Shown: positions 1 to 5,519, counted from the first letter of the stretch. The stretch: DNA of 6,039 bases from an uncultured Gemmatimonadales bacterium (GCA_937982605.1 CALJLC010000393.1:1-6039); one strand, 5' to 3'. Notes: generated from the sequence alone by a model not told the origin. Program-made: numbers and translations.

Positions 1-582
1 GGCGTCCGCCGCCGCTCGGGGGTGGTGCGCGTGCCTGACGGCGCCGGCTCGCGCGCCTTCGTGGAGGCTGCGGCGGATGCTCGCCGCCAGCTCGTCGAGC
101 TGCTCGGGCGTCGCGGCATCGGAGTTGGCCGCGCCGGTCGGGACGAGCCCGGTCCCCGGGTCGTCGAGGACGTCCATGCGCACCTGGACGTGCCCGATGC
201 TGACGCCGTAGTTGACCCGCTGGCCGCCCTCCCGCTCGGCGTACCACGCGGAGACGTCCCCGGTGCCGACCTCCAGCTCGAGTGCCGTGGTGACGCCGTC
301 CCGGGCCATGATCCCGTACGCCAGGTCGGTCTGCCCGTGCTCGTGCAGATCGACGAAGCCGGGCGCGACCACGTGGCCGCTCGCGTCGATGACGCGCGCG
401 CCCTCGAGGGGGTCCGCCGAGATCGCGGCGATCTCGCCTCCGCGGATCCCGACGTTGGCGACCTCGAAGAAGCCGGTCTCCGGATCGATCACCCGGCCGT
501 TGGCCACGACCAGGTCGTACGTCTCGCCGCCGCACGCGGCGATGAGGGCGGCCAGAAGCAGAAGGATCGGTCGACGGTACAT
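1..582 (-). CDS. Lipoprotein amidohydrolase, D-aminoacylase-like (partial, C-terminus beyond window)
   Basis: Only the first 194 residues are visible; the gene runs off the left edge. Residues 1-17 form a lipoprotein signal peptide (MYRR, a Leu/Ala-rich core, then lipobox IAAC with Cys17), so the mature protein is probably lipid-anchored outside the cytoplasm. Residues 22-33 (YDLVVANGRVID) and 66-80 (DASGHVVAPGFVDLH) are the N-terminal beta part and first strand of a metal-dependent amidohydrolase barrel. HEH at 80-82 is the HxH metal site, and DGVTTALELEVG (95-106) matches the next conserved block, where D-aminoacylase relatives place a metal ligand. The family hydrolyses N-acyl-D-amino acids or related cyclic amides; the exact substrate cannot be read. 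The ATG at 582 is preceded by AGGAG (592-596) 9 nt upstream. It lies 78 bp downstream of the M1 peptidase gene with no convincing terminator, so co-transcription is likely. The last visible residues (about 182-190) do not match the family (see findings). Confidence 0.85.
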   Translation of the reverse strand, partial: MYRRPILLLLAALIAACGGETYDLVVANGRVIDPETGFFEVANVGIRGGEIAAISADPLEGARVIDASGHVVAPGFVDLHEHGQTDLAYGIMARDGVTTALELEVGTGDVSAWYAEREGGQRVNYGVSIGHVQVRMDVLDDPGTGLVPTGAANSDAATPEQLDELAASIRRSLHEGARAGAVRHAHHPRAAADA

Positions 583-591
583 GGTTGCTGT

Positions 592-596
592 CTCCT
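592..596 (-). promoter_or_regulatory. Ribosome binding site of the amidohydrolase gene
   Basis: AGGAG on the minus strand, 9 nt before the ATG at 582. It fixes the start that gives a complete lipoprotein signal peptide. Confidence 0.65.
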
Positions 597-660
597 GTGT
601 CGTGTCAGCGCCCGGACACGCGCGTCGGTGATGGCGGGCCCGTCGTCGGGGCCGGAGCGG

Positions 661-2322
661 TCAGGGCGTCCGGTGCCCGAAGTCGGCCTGGAAGAGGAGG
701 CGGACGTTCGGATCGAGCGTGACCCCGGAAGGCTCGGCGTCCACGGGGATCACGAGTCGGTTGAAGCGCTGGTCGACGGCGTGCGTCTCCACCCGCCGCG
801 GCAGCGCCTCCCCGTCGAAGTAGAGCCCGATCTCGAGCGGGAGCCGGAAAACGGGACCCGCGGCCTGGGTCTGGTTGAGCTCGACACGGACCGCCCGCGC
901 CGTCGGGTCGTAGTCCCACCAGCCCTCGAGCTTCGGGTTGCCCCCGTTGTAGAGCCATTGATCGAAGAAGGGGGCCAGATCGAGCCCGGACGCCTCCTCC
1001 ATCGCGCGCTGGAAGTCCTCGGTCGTGGCGTTCGCGTTCATGTGACGCGCGTAATACGCGCGGATCCCCGACCAGAATGCCTCGTCGCCGACCATCGAGC
1101 GCAGCATGTGCAGCACCCAGGAGCCCTTCTGGTAGATCGCGCCGGTCGTGACACGGCTCATGTCGTCGAGATCGTCGTGCACGATCCGGTAGTCCGGGTC
1201 GTCGTCGTACTGCTGGAAGACCCGATCCGCCGAGCTGCGCAGCCCAGCCACGAACTCGTCGCGTCCGGAGGCGTGCGCGATGAAGAGCAGCGTGAAGTAG
1301 GTCGCGAATCCCTCGCTCAGCCACACGTCGTCCCAGTCCGACTCGGTCACGGCGTTGCCGAACCACTGATGCGCGACCTCGTGGATGATCACGTTGCGCC
1401 AGCGCACCGAGCGCTCGCCGGTGACCGAGCTCTCGTGGTACATGATGGCGGTGGCGGCTTCCATCCCGCCGCCGGTCACCGGCGACGTCACGTTCGCGAG
1501 TTTCTCGTACGCGAAGGGCCCGACGCGGTCGTGGTAGAACTCCATCGCCTGCTTCGTGGGCACGGCGAAGTCGTGAAAGCCGGCGTCGCGGTCCTGTGGG
1601 TACACCCACGTCTGGATGGCCGCTCCGCGGAAGTCGTCGACGTGCTGGACGGCGAAGCGTGCCACGCCGAGCACGTAGAGCCAGGTGGCGATCGGCACCG
1701 ACTGCCGCCAGTGCGTCAGCCGGGTGCCGTCGGGCCCGTCGGTCTCCTCGACGAGCAGTCCGTTCGAGACCACCTGGTAGTGTGACGGCGCGGTCACGAG
1801 CATCTCGCTCGTGGCCTTGTCGTAGGGGTGGTCGATCGTGGGGAGCCAGTGGCGAGCCCGGTTCGGCCAGTTGTCGCTGAAGAAGGTGCGATCGCCGTGC
1901 CGGTTGGGGCCGGCACGCAGACCGCTCACGGGGGTGCCCGCGTAGGTGACCGTGACGGAGCGACGCTCCCCGGAACGCCCCGCCGGCGTGAGGCCGATGG
2001 TGACGACGTCGGCATCGTGCCGGAAGTCGAGCGGCCGGCCGCCGGACTCCACCGCGTCGACCGTCATGCCGAGGCCCTCGGCGGTCATGCCCGTGAGGTC
2101 GAGCGGCAGCTCGGCGACGCCGTTGGCGCGGAAGCGCACGGTCACGGTGGCACGTCCCTCGATGCGGTCCGTCCGGTCCGACAGCGTGAGCTCGAAGCGG
2201 TAGTGCTCGACGTCGATGCCGATGCGCCGCGGATAGTCGTCGACCGGCCCCGCGGCGGGCGCGAATCCCGTCGACGCCGTCAGGCAGGCGGCCATCAGGC
2301 AGGCGGCTCGGACGACGCGCAT
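661..2322 (-). CDS. Secreted M1-family zinc aminopeptidase
   Basis: A 553-residue zinc metallopeptidase that removes N-terminal residues from peptides. The N-terminus (MRVVRAACLMAACLTASTGF, then APAAG) is a Sec-type signal peptide, probably cut near residue 24, so the enzyme acts in the periplasm or outside. An N-terminal beta domain (about 31-225) precedes the thermolysin-like catalytic domain (about 226-460) and a short C-terminal beta domain (to 553). The zinc site is HEVAH (His314, catalytic Glu315, His318) plus Glu337 in WLSEGFATYF. Tyr397 in TTGAIYQKGSW fits the transition-state tyrosine. GGGMEAAT (284-291) stands for the GxMEN exopeptidase motif, with Glu288 positioned for the substrate amino group and Ala in place of the usual Asn. 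At 553 residues it is a short form without the large helical C-terminal domain of PepN. I chose the ATG at 2322 because GGAG (2328-2331) sits 5 nt upstream and the signal peptide begins there; an in-frame ATG at 2409 would bury that signal behind 29 residues. The amidohydrolase gene follows in the same direction. Confidence 0.93.
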   Translation of the reverse strand: MRVVRAACLMAACLTASTGFAPAAGPVDDYPRRIGIDVEHYRFELTLSDRTDRIEGRATVTVRFRANGVAELPLDLTGMTAEGLGMTVDAVESGGRPLDFRHDADVVTIGLTPAGRSGERRSVTVTYAGTPVSGLRAGPNRHGDRTFFSDNWPNRARHWLPTIDHPYDKATSEMLVTAPSHYQVVSNGLLVEETDGPDGTRLTHWRQSVPIATWLYVLGVARFAVQHVDDFRGAAIQTWVYPQDRDAGFHDFAVPTKQAMEFYHDRVGPFAYEKLANVTSPVTGGGMEAATAIMYHESSVTGERSVRWRNVIIHEVAHQWFGNAVTESDWDDVWLSEGFATYFTLLFIAHASGRDEFVAGLRSSADRVFQQYDDDPDYRIVHDDLDDMSRVTTGAIYQKGSWVLHMLRSMVGDEAFWSGIRAYYARHMNANATTEDFQRAMEEASGLDLAPFFDQWLYNGGNPKLEGWWDYDPTARAVRVELNQTQAAGPVFRLPLEIGLYFDGEALPRRVETHAVDQRFNRLVIPVDAEPSGVTLDPNVRLLFQADFGHRTP

Positions 2323-2327
2323 CGGGT

Positions 2328-2331
2328 CTCC
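2328..2331 (-). promoter_or_regulatory. Ribosome binding site deciding the M1 peptidase start
   Basis: GGAG on the minus strand, 5 nt before the ATG at 2322. It supports this start over the in-frame ATG at 2409, which would add a 29-residue extension ahead of the signal peptide. Confidence 0.6.
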
Positions 2332-2349
2332 GGGAGCGAGGGTCGAAAC

Positions 2350-2378
2350 GGCGAGCCGCCAACATGCCACGGCTCGCC
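2350..2378. repeat. Inverted repeat in the divergent intergenic region (M1 peptidase leader)
   Basis: GGCGAGCCG (2350-2358) and CGGCTCGCC (2370-2378) are perfect 9-nt inverted arms around an 11-nt spacer. The element lies 28 bp upstream of the M1 peptidase ATG. As RNA it could form a hairpin in that gene's 5' leader; as DNA it could be a dimer-binding operator. No T-run follows on either strand, so it is not a typical intrinsic terminator. The pairing is seen directly; the function is unknown. Confidence 0.35.
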
Positions 2379-2423
2379 CCGGCCCGCCATCGGCACCCGG
2401 CTTGCGCACCGCCGCACACTCAA

Positions 2424-2447
2424 GAGCTTCAACAGTTTGCGAAGCTC
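2424..2447. repeat. Inverted repeat, candidate operator upstream of the Rieske gene
   Basis: GAGCTTC (2424-2430) and GAAGCTC (2441-2447) are perfect 7-nt inverted arms with a 10-nt spacer. The right arm ends 6 bp before a -10-like hexamer at 2454. A two-fold symmetric element in this place, in the middle of a divergent intergenic region, is where a dimeric regulator could control the bc operon and perhaps the peptidase gene too. No matching regulator gene is in the window. Confidence 0.35.
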
Positions 2448-2450
2448 GGG

Positions 2451-2459
2451 TGATAGTAT
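2451..2459 (+). promoter_or_regulatory. Candidate extended -10 promoter element of the bc operon
   Basis: TGATAGTAT reads as TG-N-TAGTAT, an extended -10 with hexamer TAGTAT (2454-2459). It lies in the most AT-rich patch between the divergent genes and would start transcription near 2466, about 27 nt before the Rieske ATG. No good -35 hexamer is seen at normal spacing. The extended TG may compensate, or the inverted repeat just upstream may recruit an activator. Confidence 0.35.
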
Positions 2460-2492
2460 TCAGACCCGCCGCGTCACCCTCACCCCTTCACG

Positions 2493-3047
2493 ATGACCGA
2501 GAACGAGTCCGAACCGGCCGGGCCGGCGGGCGAGCCCCGACGAAGCTTCCTGACCAGCGTCGGGGCCGCCGCGGTGGGCGCCCTCGCCGCGCTGGCGCCC
2601 GTAGCGGCCGGCGTCGCGGCCCTCCTCGACCCACTCCGTCGCTCTTCCTCGACCGAGGGGCTGGTGCGGGTTACCCGGCTGTCCGCGATCCCCGAGGACG
2701 GGTCGCCGAAGAAGTTCACCGTGACCGCGGACCGTACGGACGCGTGGGCCACCTACGCCAACACCCCGGTGGGCGCCGTCTACCTGCGTCGCACGGACGC
2801 CGGCATCCTGGCGCTCAACACCGTGTGCCCGCACGCCGGCTGCTTCGTCGGGATCGCCCCGGACGCTTCCCGCTTCGCGTGCCCCTGCCACAAGAGCAGC
2901 TTCGATCTGGACGGTGTCGTGAACGACCCCGCGAGCCCGAGCCCGCGCGACATGGACTCGCTCCAGGTCGAGGTCCGCAACGGAGACGAGGTCTGGGTGC
3001 GCTTCCAGCACTTCCTTCCCGGCCGCGAAGAGAAGACCCCGGTCTAG
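2493..3047 (+). CDS. Rieske iron-sulfur subunit of a cytochrome bc complex
   Basis: A 184-residue protein that passes electrons from quinol at the periplasmic side of a bc complex to the c-type hemes. An acidic N-tail precedes the twin-arginine motif RRSFL (16-20) and a hydrophobic Ala-rich segment (about 22-45), so it is probably exported folded by Tat and kept as a membrane anchor. The Rieske fold follows. Box I CPHAGC gives ligands Cys112 and His114 with disulfide Cys117; box II CPCHKSSFD gives ligands Cys130 and His133 with disulfide Cys132. Lys stands where classical bc1 proteins have Gly (CPCHGS). The ATG at 2493 places the Tat motif normally, but no clear Shine-Dalgarno precedes it (CACCCCTTCACG). 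It ends 7 bp before the cytochrome b/c gene, so the two form an operon. The Cys-box disulfide and the neighbouring cytochrome b argue against a ring-hydroxylating ferredoxin. Confidence 0.95.
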   Translation: MTENESEPAGPAGEPRRSFLTSVGAAAVGALAALAPVAAGVAALLDPLRRSSSTEGLVRVTRLSAIPEDGSPKKFTVTADRTDAWATYANTPVGAVYLRRTDAGILALNTVCPHAGCFVGIAPDASRFACPCHKSSFDLDGVVNDPASPSPRDMDSLQVEVRNGDEVWVRFQHFLPGREEKTPV

Positions 3048-3052
3048 AGGAG
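3048..3052 (+). promoter_or_regulatory. Ribosome binding site of the cytochrome b/c gene, unusually close to the ATG
   Basis: AGGAG begins directly after the Rieske stop codon (TAG at 3045-3047) and leaves only 2 nt before the ATG at 3055. The overlapping GAGG at 3047-3050 gives 4 nt. The close packing suggests translational coupling of the two subunits. Confidence 0.5.
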
Positions 3053-3054
3053 AC

Positions 3055-4845
3055 ATGCGCACACTCCTCGACTGGCTCGACGACCGGACGGGCTACCGCG
3101 CCCTCTTGTCCGACGCGCTCTACGAGCGCATTCCCGGCGGCGCGCGGTGGCGCTACGTCTGGGGCAGCACGCTCTCGTTCGCCTTCTTCGTCCAGCTCGT
3201 GACCGGCGTGGTCCTGTGGGCGGCGTACAGCGCCAACGCCCAGGGCGCGTGGGAGAGCGTCTGGTTCATCCAGAACGAGATGCTCGGCGGGTGGCTCCTG
3301 CGGGGGATCCACCACTTCATGGCGCAGGCGATGATCGTCCTGCTCGTCCTGCACCTCATGCAGGTCATGATCGACGGGGCGTACCGCGCACCCCGCGAGG
3401 TCAACTTCTGGTTCGGGCTCGCGCTGCTCGGCCTCGTGCTCGGCCTCTCGCTGACGGGCTACCTGCTGCCGTGGGACCAGAAGGGCTTCTGGGCCACGAA
3501 GGTGGCCACGAGCATCGCGTCGATGACCCCGATCGTCGGCCCGGCCATGCAGCAGCTCCTCGTGGGAGGCAGCGAGTACGGACACCTCACGCTGACGCGC
3601 TTCTTCGCGCTGCACGCGGGGGTCCTGCCCGCCGGGGTCATCGCGCTGGTCGTGGCGCACGTCTACCTCTTCCGCCGCCATGGCGTGACCGTGCCGGAGA
3701 AGCACGCCGAGAAGCCGGACGGGATGTTCTGGCCGGATCAGGTGCTCATGGACGCCGTCGCCTCGCTGGCGGTCATGGCCGCCGTGCTCGGCCTGGCGAT
3801 CTGGACGGGCGGCGCACACCTGGGCGCGCCCGCCGATCCCGCGGAGCCCTACGCCGCGGCGCGGCCCGAGTGGTACTTCCTCTTCCTCTTCCAGTGGCTC
3901 AAGTACTTCCCGGCCGGGTGGGAGGTCGTCGGCGCGCAGGTGATCCCGGGGATGATCGTCGGGCTCATCGCGGCGATGCCGATCATCGGTCGCTGGAGGC
4001 TCGGCCACCGCTTCAACCTGGGCGTGGGCGCCGCGATCCTGGCGGGCATCGTCATGCTCACGTGGCTGGCGCGAGCCGAAGACGCGGCCGACCCGGACTT
4101 CGTGACCGCCAAGGCGGAGGCCGACGCGGCGGCCGAGCGGGCCGACGAGCTGGCCTCCTCGCCCATGGGCATCCCCGCGGCCGGCGGCCTCGCCATGCTG
4201 CGGGCCGATCCCCTCACGCAGGGCCCGAAGATCTTCGCCGCGAGCTGCTCGAGCTGTCACCGGTTCGAGGGCCACGACGGCCTCGGCGGCGTCCCGACCG
4301 ACCCGCCCTCCGCGTCGGATCTGGCCGGGTACGGCAGCCGCGAGTGGCTGCGGGGGCTGCTGGACGCCGATCGCGTGACGACCGACGAGTACTTCGGCGG
4401 CACCGAGCACGTCCGGGGCCGGATGGCCCGCTTCGTCACGCGGGGGCTGCCGCAGCTCACCGACGCCGAGCGGGAGGACCTCGCCAAGGTGATCCTCGCG
4501 GTCTCCGCCGAGGCCGAGCTTCCCGCGCAGGCCGGGGTGGACGCCGACGACGCGGAGACCATCGAGGAGGGCCGCGAGCTGATCGCGAGCGAGGCGATCG
4601 ACTGCGTGCGCTGCCACACCTTCCGCGGCTTCGAGGGCGAGGACGACGTGCCGGTGCTGACCGGCTGGGGTTCGCGCGAATGGATGCTCGGGATGCTCCA
4701 CGATCCGACGCAGCCGCGCTACTACGGCGAGAACAACGACCGGATGCCGTCGTTCGGCGTCGAGGAGACGCTCACCCGGCAGGAGATGGAGCTGGTGGTG
4801 GACTGGCTGCGTCGCGACTGGTACTCCCGGCAGCCGAGCATGTAG
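3055..4845 (+). CDS. Cytochrome b fused to two cytochrome c domains (bc complex core subunit)
   Basis: A 596-residue fusion carrying the quinol-oxidising membrane core and the heme c electron carriers of a bc complex. Seven hydrophobic segments lie at about 38-58, 85-106, 117-138, 184-206, 229-251, 290-312 and 321-338: four b6-like helices plus three subunit-IV-like helices. Candidate b-heme ligands are His86/His100 and His187/His202; the 14 residues between the second pair are the b6 pattern. PEWY (271-274) is the quinol-site motif. An Ala/Glu-rich linker (about 341-370) leads to two heme c domains: CSSCH (398-402, Met457 as likely axial ligand) and CVRCH (517-521, Met564). Both contain GSREW followed by a similar LxGML-type stretch (428-436, 539-547), a sign of tandem duplication. 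The odd helix count puts the C-terminus in the periplasm, as heme c requires. No Cys is near residue 35, so the covalent extra heme of b6f is not expected. It follows the Rieske gene by 7 bp. The b6+IV+c fusion type is known from several phyla; the family call is secure, the exact electron acceptor is not. Confidence 0.94.
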   Translation: MRTLLDWLDDRTGYRALLSDALYERIPGGARWRYVWGSTLSFAFFVQLVTGVVLWAAYSANAQGAWESVWFIQNEMLGGWLLRGIHHFMAQAMIVLLVLHLMQVMIDGAYRAPREVNFWFGLALLGLVLGLSLTGYLLPWDQKGFWATKVATSIASMTPIVGPAMQQLLVGGSEYGHLTLTRFFALHAGVLPAGVIALVVAHVYLFRRHGVTVPEKHAEKPDGMFWPDQVLMDAVASLAVMAAVLGLAIWTGGAHLGAPADPAEPYAAARPEWYFLFLFQWLKYFPAGWEVVGAQVIPGMIVGLIAAMPIIGRWRLGHRFNLGVGAAILAGIVMLTWLARAEDAADPDFVTAKAEADAAAERADELASSPMGIPAAGGLAMLRADPLTQGPKIFAASCSSCHRFEGHDGLGGVPTDPPSASDLAGYGSREWLRGLLDADRVTTDEYFGGTEHVRGRMARFVTRGLPQLTDAEREDLAKVILAVSAEAELPAQAGVDADDAETIEEGRELIASEAIDCVRCHTFRGFEGEDDVPVLTGWGSREWMLGMLHDPTQPRYYGENNDRMPSFGVEETLTRQEMELVVDWLRRDWYSRQPSM

Positions 4846-4906
4846 CCGCTGATCCCCGGTCGACGGGGAGCGGGTGGCCGACGCCGCCCGACGGGCCCCG
4901 ACGCCG

Positions 4907-4941
4907 AAGGGCCGCTCCCCGGGGGGAGCGGCCCTTTCCTT
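4907..4941 (+). terminator. Rho-independent terminator of the bc operon, possibly bidirectional
   Basis: A perfect 14-nt inverted repeat: arm AAGGGCCGCTCCCC (4907-4920) and its complement (4923-4936), separated by 2 nt, so the real loop uses the inner G/C pairs. A pyrimidine-rich tail (TCCTTT) follows on the plus strand. It lies 62 bp after the cytochrome b/c stop and between convergent genes. On the minus strand it is preceded by A/G-rich sequence but not followed by a T-run, so termination of the opposite transcript would be weaker. Confidence 0.85.
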
Positions 4942-4962
4942 TCCGATGGTGCGGAGCGGCGG

Positions 4963-4981
4963 CGCGGGCCCGAGACCCGCG
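4963..4981 (-). other. Small GC hairpin just after the small cytochrome c gene
   Basis: CGCGGG (4963-4968) and CCCGCG (4976-4981) are 6-nt inverted arms with a 7-nt loop, beginning 5 nt past the minus-strand stop codon (4987-4989). No T-run follows. It may be a 3'-end structure acting with the larger hairpin at 4907-4936, or chance in GC-rich DNA. Confidence 0.25.
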
Positions 4982-4986
4982 ACGCG

Positions 4987-5385
4987 TCAGTTGTTCTCCG
5001 CGCCCTCGGCGATCCAGGCCCGGATGAGATCGAGCTCTTCCGGGGTCACGGGGTCACCCTCTTCGGGCATGTCGCCGGAGGCAATCATGTCGACGAGGAG
5101 GCTTCCGTCCGGATCACCGGCCTCGACGACCGTGCCGTAGTCCGAGCCGGCCATCACGCCCTCGTAGGTGTCGAGCATGAGGCCCAGCTCGGCGTTGTCC
5201 GCCGAGTGGCACTCCCAGCAGTACTTCTCGAGGATCGGCATCACCTCGGTGGCGAAGCTCACCTCGGCGTGACTCCCGGCAACGGCGGGCTGGAGCGTGC
5301 GGGCACGCTCGGCGTCCGCCTGCAGCGCCAGACCGATCGCGGCGGTCACGGCGAGCGCGGAGAGGACGTCGGAACGAAGCAGCAT
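4987..5385 (-). CDS. Small exported monoheme cytochrome c, Planctomycete-type
   Basis: A 132-residue periplasmic electron-carrier-like protein. Residues 1-25 (MLLRSDVLSALAVTAAIGLA, then LQADA) form a signal peptide with a probable cut after ADA. The heme site is CWECH (Cys56, Cys59, His60) in the context EVMPILEKYCWECHSAD, and Met106 in SGDMPEEGD is the likely axial ligand. The spacing, the LMLDTYEGVMAGSDYG stretch (69-84) and the C-terminal TPEELDLIRAWIAEGA (114-129) match the Planctomycete-type cytochrome c domain family (PSCyt1-like), here as a stand-alone domain rather than the N-terminal part of a larger protein. I chose the ATG at 5385 because GGAGG (5396-5400) sits 10 nt upstream and the signal peptide begins there; an ATG at 5421 in the same frame would place 12 residues ahead of it. 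The gene converges on the bc operon, and cysK lies 134 bp upstream in the same direction. Its partner and redox role are unknown. Confidence 0.87.
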   Translation of the reverse strand: MLLRSDVLSALAVTAAIGLALQADAERARTLQPAVAGSHAEVSFATEVMPILEKYCWECHSADNAELGLMLDTYEGVMAGSDYGTVVEAGDPDGSLLVDMIASGDMPEEGDPVTPEELDLIRAWIAEGAENN

Positions 5386-5395
5386 GGGGCAGAAA

Positions 5396-5400
5396 CCTCC
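5396..5400 (-). promoter_or_regulatory. Strong ribosome binding site of the small cytochrome c gene
   Basis: GGAGG on the minus strand, 10 nt before the ATG at 5385. It supports this start over the in-frame ATG at 5421, which lies upstream of the site. Confidence 0.65.
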
Positions 5401-5423
5401 GGTTATCGATGGCCACGGCACGG

Positions 5424-5439
5424 GGGTCGACGACGACCC
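5424..5439 (-). other. Short hairpin upstream of the small cytochrome c gene
   Basis: GGGTCG (5424-5429) and CGACCC (5434-5439) are 6-nt inverted arms around a 4-nt loop. The hairpin sits 24 bp upstream of the GGAGG site, in the 134-bp gap after cysK. It could be a cysK 3' structure or a leader hairpin of the cytochrome gene. No T-run follows, so an intrinsic terminator is not supported. Confidence 0.2.
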
Positions 5440-5519
5440 ACCGAGTCGGACGAATTAGTACGTACGCCGCATCGAGCCGGTTCCGATCTCCCCCGTGAAG
5501 CCCCCCACCCCGGCGCGAC

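Noticed and set aside
22..1785. A 587-residue plus-strand open frame
   Set aside because: It lies antisense to the M1 peptidase and amidohydrolase genes, has an Arg/Val/Asp-rich composition without motifs, and is a by-product of GC-rich codon use.
2284..2295. Lipobox-like MAAC in the M1 peptidase signal peptide
   Set aside because: Met at the -3 position and a very early Cys (residue 13) do not fit the lipobox well; a Sec cut near residue 24 is more likely.
2323..2409. Longer M1 peptidase start at 2409
   Set aside because: It would put 29 residues before a clear signal peptide, and the GGAG site is positioned for the ATG at 2322.
605..2419. A 604-residue minus-strand open frame
   Set aside because: Shadow frame of the M1 peptidase on the same strand, Arg-rich, no recognisable domain; the frame of 661-2322 carries all M1 motifs.
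2402..3202. A 266-residue plus-strand open frame overlapping the Rieske gene
   Set aside because: Arg/Pro-rich shifted frame; the Rieske frame holds both Cys/His boxes and the Tat motif.
2815..4701. A 628-residue minus-strand open frame
   Set aside because: Antisense to the Rieske and cytochrome b/c genes, His/Arg/Glu-rich with no motifs or membrane helices.
4854..4868. CCCCG-GTCGA-CGGGG inverted repeat after the cytochrome b/c gene
   Set aside because: Only 5-bp arms with no T-run; the 14-bp hairpin at 4907-4936 is a far better terminator.
3147..5027. A 626-residue plus-strand open frame
   Set aside because: Shifted-frame shadow of the cytochrome b/c gene, dominated by Arg/Gly/Ala, and it reads through the terminator at 4907-4941.
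5458..5465. GTACGTAC palindrome with an adjacent AT-rich patch upstream of the small cytochrome c
   Set aside because: An 8-bp palindrome is expected by chance, and no -35 element is found at normal spacing from the nearby TACTAAT.
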